Notes under the pieces: model-generated
Databases searched by the model: none
The model's input: the letters and a program-made list of their open reading frames with translations, nothing else
Told to the model about the DNA's origin: nothing
Shown here: positions 37,456 through 45,955 of the stretch, piece by piece
Position numbering within the stretch: the stretch's first letter is position 1
Layout: every line of letters starts with the position of its first letter
From: Mycobacterium sp. IS-1742
Lineage (GTDB): Bacteria; Actinomycetota; Actinomycetes; Mycobacteriales; Mycobacteriaceae
Reading direction: 5' to 3'
Length of the DNA stretch: 64,000 bases
Assembly: GCF_001500125.1 (NCBI RefSeq)
Contig: NZ_LQIV01000041.1
Location: forward strand, 62,001 to 126,000
Position numbers and translations under genes: made by a program

Positions 37456-39227
37456 TGACGTCGACGGCGGAGTCGTCGATCCTGTCGATGCTGCACGGGC
37501 GTGCCAGCATGCGCCCCGACGACGTCGCCTTCACCTTCACCCACTACGACCGCGACCCGGCGGGCATCGTCGAGAACCTGACGTGGGCGCAGCTGGCCCG
37601 ACGGACGTTGAGCGTGGCGCGGGAGATCCGGCGGCACGGAGCCGTCGGCGACCGGGCGGTGATCCTGGCCCCGCAGGGGCTGGAGTACGTCCTGGCGTTC
37701 CTGGGGTCCATGCAGGCCGGGCTCGTCGCGGTGCCGCTGCCGCTGCCGCATCCCGGCTCAGGACACGACCGGGTCAGCGCGGTGCTTGCCGACACCGAAC
37801 CCTCGGTGGTCCTCACCACGGCCGCGGCCGTGGCCGACGTCGGCGACTTCGTGGCCGGGTCCGGTTCGTCGGCGGCGCCGGCGATCCTCGAGATCGACGC
37901 GGTCGATCCCCATGCGCTCGGCGGGACGGGGTTCGAGCTGACCGAGCTGCCGAGTATCGCCTACCTGCAGTACAGCTCGGGCTCGACCAGGGCGCCGACC
38001 GGGGTGATGGTCTCGCACCGCAACCTCACGGTGAACTTCGAGCAGTTGATGCGCAGCTTCTTCGCGAGATCCCCACTGCCCGAGGACGCCACGCTCGTGT
38101 CCTGGTTGCCCTTCTATCACGACATGGGGCTGGTGCTGGGAGTCTGCGCACCGATCCTGTGCGGCCGGCGCGCCGACCTGACCACTCCGGTGGCGTTCCT
38201 CGAGAAGCCGGCCCGCTGGATGCGGTCGCTGGCCCGGAACCCTCACGCCTGGTCGTCGGCGCCCAACTTCGCGTTCGACCTGGCGGCCCGCAAGACCACC
38301 GACGACGATCTGGCCGGCCTCGACCTCGGTGGGGTGGTGGGCATCATCAGCGGCGCCGAACGGGTCGAGCCGGCCACCCTGCACCGGTTCGTCGACCGGT
38401 TCGCCCACTTCAACTTCCGCGACCACATGATGCGCCCCGCGTACGGCATGGCGGAGGCGACGGTCTTCGTCGCGACGGGCACCTGGGACGAGTCGGCGCC
38501 GGCATCCTTCTTCGACGCCGACGAGCTCGGGGCGGGCCGGGTCCGGCCCTGCGCTGCCGGGAAGGGTACGGCGCTGGTGAAGTACCGCCTGCCGCAGTCC
38601 CCGGCGCTGCGGATCGTCGACGGTGACACCGGACGCGAGTGCCCGCCGGACGTGGTCGGCGAGATCTGGGTGCACGGCGAGAACGTCGCCGAGGGCTATT
38701 GGCGCAAACCGCCCGGCGAGCAGACCTGCTTCGGCGCAACACTTCTCGACCCGGCGCCGGGCACGCCGGACGGGCCGTGGCTGCGCACCGGCGACCTCGG
38801 GTTCGTCTGCGACGACGAGCTGTTCATCGTCGGCCGCATCAAGGATCTGTTGATCATCCGGGGTCGTAACCACTACCCCGAGGACATCGAGGCGACCGTG
38901 GGTGAGGTCACCCGCGGCCGGGTCGCGGCGATCGCGGTGCCCGTGGACAGCACCGAGCGGCTCGTGGCCGTCATCGAGCTCAAGAAGCCCACCGGCTCAG
39001 ACGAGGACGCCACGCGCCGGTTCGACACGGTGAAAAGCGATGTCACCGCGGCGATCTCCACTGCACACGGTCTGAGCGTGGCGGACCTCGTGCTGGTACC
39101 GCCGGGGTCGATCCCCACGACGACCAGCGGCAAGATCCGTCGCGCCGCGTGCGCCGAGCAGTACCGGCAGGGCGGATTCACGCGGTTGGACGCCGGGATC
39201 GGGCAGCATGGCGCCGCGGCGGGGTAA
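37455..39227 (+). CDS. fadD23: Long-chain fatty-acyl-AMP ligase, FadD23-like (FAAL)
   Basis: A 590-residue adenylate-forming enzyme. It activates a fatty acid as acyl-AMP and loads the starter onto the polyketide synthase. The ANL phosphate-binding motif is YSSGSTRAPTGVMVSHRNL (about residue 175), the AYGMAEAT motif follows, then TGDLGF and the C-terminal RIKDLLIIRGRNHYPEDIE hinge. The QYSSGSTR form and overall length fit FAAL rather than acyl-CoA ligase enzymes. The start ATG overlaps the mmpL10 stop (TGATG), so the two are coupled. M. tuberculosis FadD23, in the sulfolipid locus, is the closest named relative I can suggest. Confidence 0.9.
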   Translation: MTSTAESSILSMLHGRASMRPDDVAFTFTHYDRDPAGIVENLTWAQLARRTLSVAREIRRHGAVGDRAVILAPQGLEYVLAFLGSMQAGLVAVPLPLPHPGSGHDRVSAVLADTEPSVVLTTAAAVADVGDFVAGSGSSAAPAILEIDAVDPHALGGTGFELTELPSIAYLQYSSGSTRAPTGVMVSHRNLTVNFEQLMRSFFARSPLPEDATLVSWLPFYHDMGLVLGVCAPILCGRRADLTTPVAFLEKPARWMRSLARNPHAWSSAPNFAFDLAARKTTDDDLAGLDLGGVVGIISGAERVEPATLHRFVDRFAHFNFRDHMMRPAYGMAEATVFVATGTWDESAPASFFDADELGAGRVRPCAAGKGTALVKYRLPQSPALRIVDGDTGRECPPDVVGEIWVHGENVAEGYWRKPPGEQTCFGATLLDPAPGTPDGPWLRTGDLGFVCDDELFIVGRIKDLLIIRGRNHYPEDIEATVGEVTRGRVAAIAVPVDSTERLVAVIELKKPTGSDEDATRRFDTVKSDVTAAISTAHGLSVADLVLVPPGSIPTTTSGKIRRAACAEQYRQGGFTRLDAGIGQHGAAAG

Positions 39228-39275
39228 GGTCGGGTCCGGTGCGGCCGGGCACGGCGGGAAGGTGCGCGAAACGAT

Positions 39276-40415
39276 ATGAGACGACTTCTCGCGTTCGGTT
39301 CTGCGCTGACGATCATCGGCGCCGCAGGCGGATTCGGCTTCGGGAGCGCCTCCGCCGAGGAGCCGCCGGTGCCGCCGCCACCACCCACCAATCCGGCCGA
39401 CGGTCCGCCGCCACTGGGCACACCGGGTAGGGCGTACGCGCTCGGCGGCGCGCACGTGCTGGGCATCCCCTACGACGAATACATCATGCGCACCGGCGCC
39501 GACTGGTTCCCGGGGCTGGACCGGCAGATCGTCGACTATCCCGCCGGCCAGGTGCAGGGGCACACCCTGGAGCGCCTGTTCCCCGGGATCGGCCGGTTGG
39601 ACGACTCGTTCCCCGGCCTCGGGATCGACGGCCCCAGCGTCGGCGAGTCGGTCGACGTCGGGACGCCCAACGTCATCAACGCTGTCCGTGAAGGCGGCCG
39701 CGGCACCGCGATCGGGCTGTCCGAGGGCGCGATGGTGCTCAACGACGTGCAGGCGAAGCTGGCCTACGACCCGGCCGCCCCGCCGCCGAGCGAGTTGAGT
39801 TTCGCGATGTACGGCGACCCGGTGGCGCGGCACGCCTTCGGTGAGAGCTTCCTGACCCAGGTGTTCCCGGTCGGCAGCGTCGTCCCGTCGCTGGACTACC
39901 GCATCCCGCCGCCGGTGGAGAGCCAGTACGACACCTACCAGTTCGTCTCCGCCTACGACAGCATCGCCGACTGGCCGGACCGGCCGGACAACTGGATCTC
40001 CGTCGCCAACGCGATCGTGGGCCTGGCGACCGGTCACACCGCGGTCGCCTTCACCAAACCGAGCATGGTGCCGCCGCAGAACATCCGGACCACCGTGAAC
40101 TCCCGCGGCGCCAAGACCACCACGTTCATGATCCCCGAGGAGCACCTTCCGCTGGTGCTGCCCTTCAAGTACCTCGGGGTGGACAAGGGCACGCTGATGG
40201 AACTCGACGCCGTCCTCAAGCCCTACGTGGACGCCGGCTACTCCCGGCACGACGATCCGCTGACCGCCCCGATCACCGTGGACCCGGTGAACGGCTACGA
40301 CCCGGCCGAGGTCACCGCGCCGGCCACCCAGGCCGCCTTCGGCGGTGCCGCCGATCCGGTGTCGCAGCTGCTGTCCGGACTCCAGTACGTGCTGAACAAC
40401 CAGCCCGCCCCCTGA
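39276..40415 (+). CDS. Exported PE-PPE/Chp-type acyltransferase of the TPP locus
   Basis: A 379-residue secreted alpha/beta-hydrolase. A signal peptide (cleavage near SASA-EE, residue 27) and a proline-rich stretch (31-47) precede a PE-PPE domain (PF08237) with nucleophile elbow IGLSEGAM (Ser149). Despite the family name there is no PE domain at its N-terminus. Related exported enzymes (Chp1/Chp2 of sulfolipid and PAT synthesis, and the PE protein of the TPP locus) move acyl chains between trehalose glycolipids outside the membrane, the likely final step here. ATG 39276; last gene of the papA3 operon and 7 bases from the convergent gap stop. Confidence 0.85.
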   Translation: MRRLLAFGSALTIIGAAGGFGFGSASAEEPPVPPPPPTNPADGPPPLGTPGRAYALGGAHVLGIPYDEYIMRTGADWFPGLDRQIVDYPAGQVQGHTLERLFPGIGRLDDSFPGLGIDGPSVGESVDVGTPNVINAVREGGRGTAIGLSEGAMVLNDVQAKLAYDPAAPPPSELSFAMYGDPVARHAFGESFLTQVFPVGSVVPSLDYRIPPPVESQYDTYQFVSAYDSIADWPDRPDNWISVANAIVGLATGHTAVAFTKPSMVPPQNIRTTVNSRGAKTTTFMIPEEHLPLVLPFKYLGVDKGTLMELDAVLKPYVDAGYSRHDDPLTAPITVDPVNGYDPAEVTAPATQAAFGGAADPVSQLLSGLQYVLNNQPAP

Positions 40416-40422
40416 CCGACCG

Positions 40423-41091
40423 CTACAGGCCCGCGAGCCCGGCGCCCAGGAGTACGACGCCGACCACGGCCAGCAGGACGCCGACACCGCGCCTGCCCTG
40501 CGCGCGCAGCCACTCGTACAGCGCCGACAGTGCCGCGCGGGTACGTTCGGGCGCCACCAGGTAGCACAGCAGCGGGATCTCCACGAGCGCGAACGCGACC
40601 ACGTTGAACACCACCAGCGCCCCGAGTTGGACCGTGGTCGCGGCGCCGGACGCGACGATGAGCGCCAGCGCGGCGAGGTAGTCGACCGACGGCAGCGCGA
40701 TGCCCAGGCCCGCGACGCCCGCCGTCCACGGCGAACCGCCGTTGACCAACTGCCGTACGCGCGTCGCGAGCGGCCCGAACCTGCTCTGCGACAGGCTCGT
40801 AGCGCCGCGGCCGCGCCCCCACACGCCCGTGGCCACCAGCGCGGCGTTGACCAGCACCACCGCACCGACGACGATCTGCACCATCGGGAGAGTGAACCGT
40901 GCGGAACCCAGCGCCGGTCTGAGCACGAACAGCGCGATCACGCCGACGGTCAGGCCCATCGCGAACCCGCCGGCGAGCAGGGCCACCAGCTGTCGGCGCG
41001 GCTGCGGGCGGTTGATCATCAGGACCGTCATCCCGACCCGGAACGGCTCCAGGCTGACCGCGACGGCCATCGCCAGGAGCGGGATCCACAT
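40423..41091 (-). CDS. Gap-like integral membrane protein (GPL-addressing protein family)
   Basis: A 222-residue protein with about six membrane helices. Gap proteins are needed for surface export of glycopeptidolipids in M. smegmatis, and a Gap-like gene commonly accompanies TPP loci, so a role in TPP export is a fair inference. The first helix begins MWIPLLAMAVAVSLEPFRVG. ATG 41091 gives the standard N-terminus; the longer upstream reading is arginine/proline-rich and overlaps the promoter of the next gene. Convergent with the exported acyltransferase and divergent from the flavin reductase gene. Confidence 0.85.
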   Translation of the reverse strand: MWIPLLAMAVAVSLEPFRVGMTVLMINRPQPRRQLVALLAGGFAMGLTVGVIALFVLRPALGSARFTLPMVQIVVGAVVLVNAALVATGVWGRGRGATSLSQSRFGPLATRVRQLVNGGSPWTAGVAGLGIALPSVDYLAALALIVASGAATTVQLGALVVFNVVAFALVEIPLLCYLVAPERTRAALSALYEWLRAQGRRGVGVLLAVVGVVLLGAGLAGL

Positions 41092-41192
41092 GATGTGGGT
41101 CAGGCTACCGCCCCGGCGGTCCGCGCCGGGTTTCCGCTCACCGGGAGCGGGACCGTGGTCGCCGGTCGGCGTCCGTGTGAAGATGGACGGCG

Positions 41193-41678
41193 ATGAGCGC
41201 AACTGACTTGAATCCGGCCACGCTTCGCGAGGCCTTCGGGCACTTCCCGACGGGCGTCATCGCGATCGCCGCGGAGGTCGACGGCGTCCGCGTCGGGCTG
41301 GCCGCGAGCACGTTCGTCCCGGTGTCGCTGGACCCCCCGCTGGTGTCGTTCTGCGTGCAGAACACCTCGACCACGTGGCCGAAACTCAAGGATCTTCCGC
41401 GCCTGGGCATCAGCGTGCTGGGGGAGTCCCACGACGCCGCCGCGCGCACACTGGCGGCCAAGGCCGGTGACCGCTTCGCCGGGCTGGAGACCACGTCGAC
41501 CGACGACGGCGCGGTGTTCATCCAGGGCACCAGCGTGTGGCTGGACAGTTCGATCCACGACCTCGTCGAGGCGGGCGATCACACGATCGTCATCCTGCGG
41601 GTCGAGGACATCACCGTGCACCCGGACGTCGCACCGATCGTGTTCCACCGCAGCACGTTCCGCCGTCTCGGCGGGTGA
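41193..41678 (+). CDS. Flavin reductase-like protein (Rv0245 homologue)
   Basis: A 161-residue flavin reductase domain protein. Motifs: FGHFPTGVIAIAAEVDGVRVGLAASTFVPVS, LDPPLVSFCVQNTSTTWP, and the C-terminal HDLVEAGDHTIVILRV. Members reduce FMN or FAD with NAD(P)H, often for a partner monooxygenase. No monooxygenase is adjacent, so the partner is unknown. M. tuberculosis Rv0245 is 162 residues and follows fadE5 directly; here the TPP block separates them. ATG 41193. Confidence 0.88.
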   Translation: MSATDLNPATLREAFGHFPTGVIAIAAEVDGVRVGLAASTFVPVSLDPPLVSFCVQNTSTTWPKLKDLPRLGISVLGESHDAAARTLAAKAGDRFAGLETTSTDDGAVFIQGTSVWLDSSIHDLVEAGDHTIVILRVEDITVHPDVAPIVFHRSTFRRLGG

Positions 41679-41688
41679 GCCGAGTCGG

Positions 41689-41850
41689 TCAGGGACGCGT
41701 GGCCAGTTCGTCGCGGTAACCCTGGATGCGCCGCTCGATCTCGGCGGCGTCCCCGCTGCGGCCCTCTTTGCGGGCCAGGTCGGCGCGCGTGGACAACTCC
41801 CGGATCGCCGTGCGGATGTCGTTGAGGCTGTGCGTGTGACTGAGGGTCAT
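41689..41850 (-). CDS. Small hypothetical protein, 53 residues
   Basis: Starts MTLSHTHSLNDIRTAIRELS and is almost wholly helical and charged, with many Arg, Glu and Asp and no membrane segment. AAAGGCAG precedes the ATG at 41850 by a normal distance and the frame has mycobacterial codon usage, so a real gene is likely. It lies tail to tail with the flavin reductase, upstream of the sdhB 3' end and on the same strand. I do not recognise the family. Confidence 0.6.
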   Translation of the reverse strand: MTLSHTHSLNDIRTAIRELSTRADLARKEGRSGDAAEIERRIQGYRDELATRP

Positions 41851-41929
41851 CAGGCTGCCTTTCGTCGTTGATTGGCCGCTTGACACGAGGCTACCCGACG
41901 GTGTGACGTGCCTCACCCTCGGCGCCGCC

Positions 41930-42682
41930 TCACTTCCGCCGGAACAGCTTGTTGCCCAACCACACCACCGGGTCGTACTTCTGGTCGGCCACCCGTTCCT
42001 TCATCGGGATCAGCGCATTGTCGGTGATCTTGATGTGCTCGGGGCAGACCTCGGTGCAGCACTTGGTGATGTTGCAGTAGCCGAGGCCGTGCACTTCCTG
42101 GGAGTCCTCGGCGCGGCGTTCGTGCACGTCGAGCGGGTGCATGTCGAGTTCGGCCATCCGCATCAGGTAGCGGGGACCGGCGAACTCCTTCTTGTTCTCC
42201 TCGTGGTCACGCACCACATGGCAGGTGTTCTGGCACAGGAAGCACTCGATGCACTTGCGGAACTCCTGTGACCGGTTCACGTCCTCCTGCGCCATCCGGT
42301 ACTCACCGGGCTGCAGATCCTTGGGCGGGGTGAACGACGGGATCTCCCTGGCCTTCTCGTAGTTGAACGACACGTCGGTGACGAGGTCGCGGATGACGGG
42401 GAACGCGCGCAGCGGCGTGACCGTGATGGTCTCGTTCTCGCCGAACGTCGACATCCGGGTCATGCACAGCAGGCGCGGACGGCCGTTGATCTCCGCCGAA
42501 CAGGATCCGCATTTGCCGGCCTTGCAGTTCCAGCGCACCGCCAGGTCACCGGTCTGGGTCTGCTGCAGGCGGTGGATGATGTCGAGGACGACCTCACCCT
42601 CGTTGACCTCGACGGTGTAGTCCGCGAGGGCGCCGCCCTCGTCGTCGCCGCGCCACACCCGCATGTTCGCCTGGTAGGTCAT
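41930..42682 (-). CDS. sdhB: Succinate dehydrogenase 1 iron-sulfur subunit SdhB
   Basis: A 250-residue electron-transfer subunit. The N-terminal plant-type [2Fe-2S] cluster is bound by Cys53, Cys58, Cys61 and Cys73. The C-terminal domain has the CIECFLCQNTC and CCTEVCPEHI clusters for the [4Fe-4S] and [3Fe-4S] centres. M. tuberculosis Rv0247c is 248 residues. AAGGAGGGG precedes ATG 42682, and the start overlaps the sdhA stop (ATGA), so the two are translationally coupled. It passes electrons from SdhA to the membrane subunit SdhC. Confidence 0.94.
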   Translation of the reverse strand: MTYQANMRVWRGDDEGGALADYTVEVNEGEVVLDIIHRLQQTQTGDLAVRWNCKAGKCGSCSAEINGRPRLLCMTRMSTFGENETITVTPLRAFPVIRDLVTDVSFNYEKAREIPSFTPPKDLQPGEYRMAQEDVNRSQEFRKCIECFLCQNTCHVVRDHEENKKEFAGPRYLMRMAELDMHPLDVHERRAEDSQEVHGLGYCNITKCCTEVCPEHIKITDNALIPMKERVADQKYDPVVWLGNKLFRRK

Positions 42683-44595
42683 GAGCCCCTCCTTGCCGGG
42701 TGGTTCGCCAGTTCCTCGTCGGTGAAGTACTTCTCGAGTTCCTCGATGTCCAGCAACTCGAGCAGGTCGTCGCGCATCGGCACTTGGTCCTCCCGGGTGA
42801 CGGTGACGCTCGGCACGACGACGTCGTCGTCCTCCGCGCGGCACACCAGCAGCGTCTTGCGCCAGCCGGCCTCCATCGACGGGTAGTCGTCGCGGGTGTG
42901 CCCACCGCGGCTCTCGGTGCGTTCCAGCGCCGCCTTCGCCACGCATTCGCTGACCAGCAGCATGTTGCGCAGGTCGATCGCCAGGTGCCAGCCCGGGTTG
43001 AAGTGCCTGCCGCCCTCGACCTTCATGCGTTTGAACCGGTCCCGCAATTCGGTGAGTTTGCCCTGCGCCTCGGTGACCTCGTCCGCCGTGCGGATGATCC
43101 CGACCAGCTCGTTCATCGTGTCCTGCAGGTCGAGCTGCATGGTGTACGGATTCTCCGGCTCACCCTCGCTCGGCCCGTCGAACGGGGCGAGCGCGAGCTT
43201 CTTGGCCGCCTCGACCGCCTCGTCGGACACCGCGGGCCGCGTGTCGAGCGCCCGCACGTAGTCCGAGGCGCCCAGCCCGGCGCGGCGGCCGAACACCAGC
43301 AGGTCCGACAGCGAGTTGCCGCCCAGCCGGTTCGATCCGTGCATCCCGCCCGCACACTCACCGGCGGCGAACAGGCCCGCGGTCTTGGCGGCGCCGGTGT
43401 CCGGGTCGACCTCGATGCCCCCCATCACGTAGTGGCAGGTGGGTCCCACCTCCATCTCGTCGGTGGTGATGTCGACCTCGGCGAGCTCCATGAACTGGTG
43501 GTACATCGACGGCAGCCGGCGCTTGATCTCCTCGGAGCTCATCCGCGACGCGATGTCGAGGTACACGCCGCCGTGCGGGGTGCCGCGACCCTCCTTCACC
43601 TCAGTGTTGATCGCGCGCGCGACCTCGTCGCGGGGCAGCAGGTCGGGGGTGCGGCGGGCGGAGTCGTTGTCCTTGAGCCACTGGTCGGCCTCGTCCTCGG
43701 ACTCGGCGTACTGCCCCTTGAACACGTCGGGGATGTAGTCGAACATGAACCGCTTGCCGTCGGAGTTCTTCAGCACGCCGCCGTCGCCGCGCACACCCTC
43801 GGTGACGAGGATGCCTTTCACGCTGGGCGGCCACACCATCCCGGTGGGGTGGAACTGGATGAACTCCATGTTGATCAGCGTCGCGCCGGCCCGGAGCGCG
43901 AGCGCATGTCCGTCACCGGTGTACTCCCACGAGTTAGAGGTGACCTTGTAGGACTTGCCGATCCCGCCCGTCGCGAGCACCACCGCCGGCGCCTCGAAGA
44001 GGATGAAGTCTCCGCTCTCCCGCCAGTAGCCGAACGCGCCGGCGATCCGGTCGCCGTCGAGGATGAGGTCCGTGACCGTGCATTCGGCGAACACCCGGAT
44101 CCGGGCCTCGTAGTCGCCGAGCTCCTCTTTGTCCTCCTGCTGCAGCGAGACGATCTTCTGCTGCATGGTCCGGATGATCTCCAGGCCGGTGCGGTCACCG
44201 ACGTGGGCCAGCCTCGAATAGGTGTGGCCGCCGAAGTTGCGCTGGCTGATCCGGCCGTCCTTGGTGCGGTCGAACAGTGCGCCGTAGGTCTCGAGCTCCC
44301 ACACCCGGTCGGGCGCCTCCTTGGCGTGCAGTTCGGCCATCCGCCAGTTGTTGAGGAACTTGCCGCCGCGCATGGTGTCGCCGAAGTGGACCTGCCAGCT
44401 GTCCTTCGGGTTCGTGTTGCCCATCGACGCGGCGCAGCCACCCTCGGCCATCACCGTGTGGGCCTTGCCGAACAGCGATTTGCACACCACGGCGACCTTC
44501 AGGCCGCGCTCCCGCGCCTCGATCACCGCTCGCAAACCCGCGCCGCCGGCACCGATCACGACGACGTCGTACTGGTGCCGTTCGAGTTCCGCCAT
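42679..44595 (-). CDS. sdhA: Succinate dehydrogenase 1 flavoprotein subunit SdhA
   Basis: A 638-residue catalytic subunit oxidising succinate to fumarate (M. tuberculosis Rv0248c, about 646). N-terminal dinucleotide fold VVVIGAGGAGLRA, covalent FAD histidine in KAHTVMAEGG (His46), substrate-site region FIQFHPTG, and CAGGMHGSNRLGGNSLSDLLVFG near the C-terminal third. ATG 44595 is preceded by GGGAG at 7 bases; a TTG one codon upstream is less likely. Middle gene of sdhC-sdhA-sdhB, 36 bases after sdhC. Confidence 0.95.
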   Translation of the reverse strand: MAELERHQYDVVVIGAGGAGLRAVIEARERGLKVAVVCKSLFGKAHTVMAEGGCAASMGNTNPKDSWQVHFGDTMRGGKFLNNWRMAELHAKEAPDRVWELETYGALFDRTKDGRISQRNFGGHTYSRLAHVGDRTGLEIIRTMQQKIVSLQQEDKEELGDYEARIRVFAECTVTDLILDGDRIAGAFGYWRESGDFILFEAPAVVLATGGIGKSYKVTSNSWEYTGDGHALALRAGATLINMEFIQFHPTGMVWPPSVKGILVTEGVRGDGGVLKNSDGKRFMFDYIPDVFKGQYAESEDEADQWLKDNDSARRTPDLLPRDEVARAINTEVKEGRGTPHGGVYLDIASRMSSEEIKRRLPSMYHQFMELAEVDITTDEMEVGPTCHYVMGGIEVDPDTGAAKTAGLFAAGECAGGMHGSNRLGGNSLSDLLVFGRRAGLGASDYVRALDTRPAVSDEAVEAAKKLALAPFDGPSEGEPENPYTMQLDLQDTMNELVGIIRTADEVTEAQGKLTELRDRFKRMKVEGGRHFNPGWHLAIDLRNMLLVSECVAKAALERTESRGGHTRDDYPSMEAGWRKTLLVCRAEDDDVVVPSVTVTREDQVPMRDDLLELLDIEELEKYFTDEELANHPARRGS

Positions 44596-44631
44596 CAAGT
44601 AACTCCCACTACCAGGTTGTGAATGTGTATG

Positions 44632-45450
44632 TCAGCCGATGAATCTCAGGTCCGAGATGGTGCCGCTGGCGACGAGCATGACGTAGAAGTCGGTCAACAC
44701 CAGCGTCCCGAGGGTGATCCACGCGAACTGCATGTGCCGGGTGTTGAGCTTGCTCACCTGCGTCCAGATCCAGTAGCGGATCGGATGTTTCGAGAAGTGC
44801 TTGAGGCGGCCACCGGTGACGTGGCGGCACGAGTGACACGAGATCGTGTAGGTCCACAGCAGGATCACGTTGACGAGGAGGATGACGTTCCCGAGGCCGA
44901 AGCCGAATCCGCTGGGGGAGTGGAACGCCAGGATCGCGTCCCAGGTGTTGATCAGCGAGATGAGCACCGCGATGTAGAAGAAGTAGCGGTGCAGGTTCTG
45001 CATGATCAGGGGCAGCTTGGTCTCCCCGGTGTACTTCGAATGTGGTTCGGCCACAGCGCATCCCGGCGGGGACTGCCACACCGACCGGTAGTAGGCCTTG
45101 CGGTAGTAGTAGCAGGTCAGCCGGAACAGCAGCAGGAACGGCAGCGAGAACGCCGCGTACGGCAACCACCACACGTCGGGCAGGACCTGGCCGAAGTGGC
45201 TGGCCTCCGGGATGCACCCCTTGCTGACGCACGGCGAGTAGAACGGCGTCAGGTAGTGGTAGTCGGCCACCCAGTAGGCGCTGCCCCAGAACGCACGCAC
45301 CGTCGCGTAGACGACGAACGCGGCGAGTCCGAGGTTGGTCAGCAACGATGGCACCCACCAGCGGTCGGTGCGCAAGGTCCGTTCGGGGATCTTGGCGCGT
45401 CCGGCGGAGTGGACGCCGGTGCCCTCGCGGTCTGCGGTCGGTGCGCTCAC
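44632..45450 (-). CDS. sdhC: Succinate dehydrogenase 1 membrane anchor SdhC
   Basis: A 272-residue membrane subunit with about five helices, matching M. tuberculosis Rv0249c (273). Histidines suited to haem binding occur in YYRKAYYRS-flanking helices, QNLHRYFFY and ISCHSCRHVTGG. It anchors SdhAB and passes electrons to menaquinone. The GTG at 45450 follows AAAGG. It is first in the three-gene operon, and the Rv0250c homologue lies 99 bases upstream with a terminator-like hairpin between. Confidence 0.92.
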   Translation of the reverse strand: MSAPTADREGTGVHSAGRAKIPERTLRTDRWWVPSLLTNLGLAAFVVYATVRAFWGSAYWVADYHYLTPFYSPCVSKGCIPEASHFGQVLPDVWWLPYAAFSLPFLLLFRLTCYYYRKAYYRSVWQSPPGCAVAEPHSKYTGETKLPLIMQNLHRYFFYIAVLISLINTWDAILAFHSPSGFGFGLGNVILLVNVILLWTYTISCHSCRHVTGGRLKHFSKHPIRYWIWTQVSKLNTRHMQFAWITLGTLVLTDFYVMLVASGTISDLRFIG

Positions 45451-45521
45451 GGTTGCCTTTCGTGAATGGGTGGGGCGGGCATGCGGTCACCCGCGGTCGG
45501 CGCTCTCACGCCGGTGGCGGT

Positions 45522-45542
45522 GCGGGCGGCGGTACCGCCCGC
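45522..45542 (-). terminator. GC hairpin after the Rv0250c homologue
   Basis: Perfect 8-base arms GCGGGCGG / CCGCCCGC with a 5-base loop, 6 bases past the stop at 45549. No U-tract. It may only attenuate, since sdhC follows on the same strand. Confidence 0.45.
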
Positions 45543-45548
45543 GACCGG

Positions 45549-45845
45549 TCAGCGGGTGCCGCCGAGGCCCGCGTCGTCGACACCGCGCCAGAACTCGGTG
45601 TCGTACTGGGTGTCGGGGATCGGGATCTTCTCGCCGACATGGTGATGCCGGGTCAACCCACGGCCGAGTTCGAGTTCCTCGGCATCGATGTCGAGACGGT
45701 CGATGTCGTTGAGGATGCGTTCGGCGTCGTTGACGATGCGGCGCATCGCCGGGGAGTCGCCGTACTGGGACGCCAGCGCGGTGACGCAGCGTCGTAGGCC
45801 GCCGATGAGTTCGTGCAGTTCGGCGAAACCGGTCGTGGTGGACAA
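45549..45845 (-). CDS. Conserved hypothetical protein (Rv0250c homologue)
   Basis: A 98-residue soluble protein; M. tuberculosis Rv0250c is 97 and precedes the sdh1 genes in the same way. It begins MSTTTGFAELHELIGGLRRCVTAL and continues with a helical, acid-rich body ending near FWRGVDDAGLGGTR. The start codon is TTG at 45845, set by similarity and by AGGAGG just upstream; no ATG or GTG fits. A CRP-like site lies 73-88 bases upstream. The function is unknown; the context suggests a link to Sdh1 or respiration. Confidence 0.8.
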   Translation of the reverse strand: MSTTTGFAELHELIGGLRRCVTALASQYGDSPAMRRIVNDAERILNDIDRLDIDAEELELGRGLTRHHHVGEKIPIPDTQYDTEFWRGVDDAGLGGTR

Positions 45846-45917
45846 GTGACCTCCTTGGGCTGAAGGGTGTCGTGAATCACAGTACGCAACCGATGCTAGC
45901 CACATCACACACTTAAG

Positions 45918-45933
45918 AGTGAGACAGATCACG
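45918..45933. promoter_or_regulatory. CRP-like site between Rv0250c homologue and PEP-mutase-family gene
   Basis: AGTGAGACAGATCACG has perfect GTGA-N6-TCAC arms. It lies in the 110-base divergent region, 73 bases before the Rv0250c-type gene and 23 before the GTG at 45956, so it could activate the sdh1 side and repress the other. Confidence 0.45.
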
Positions 45934-45955
45934 TCTGGGGCGGCAGGATGAGCCC

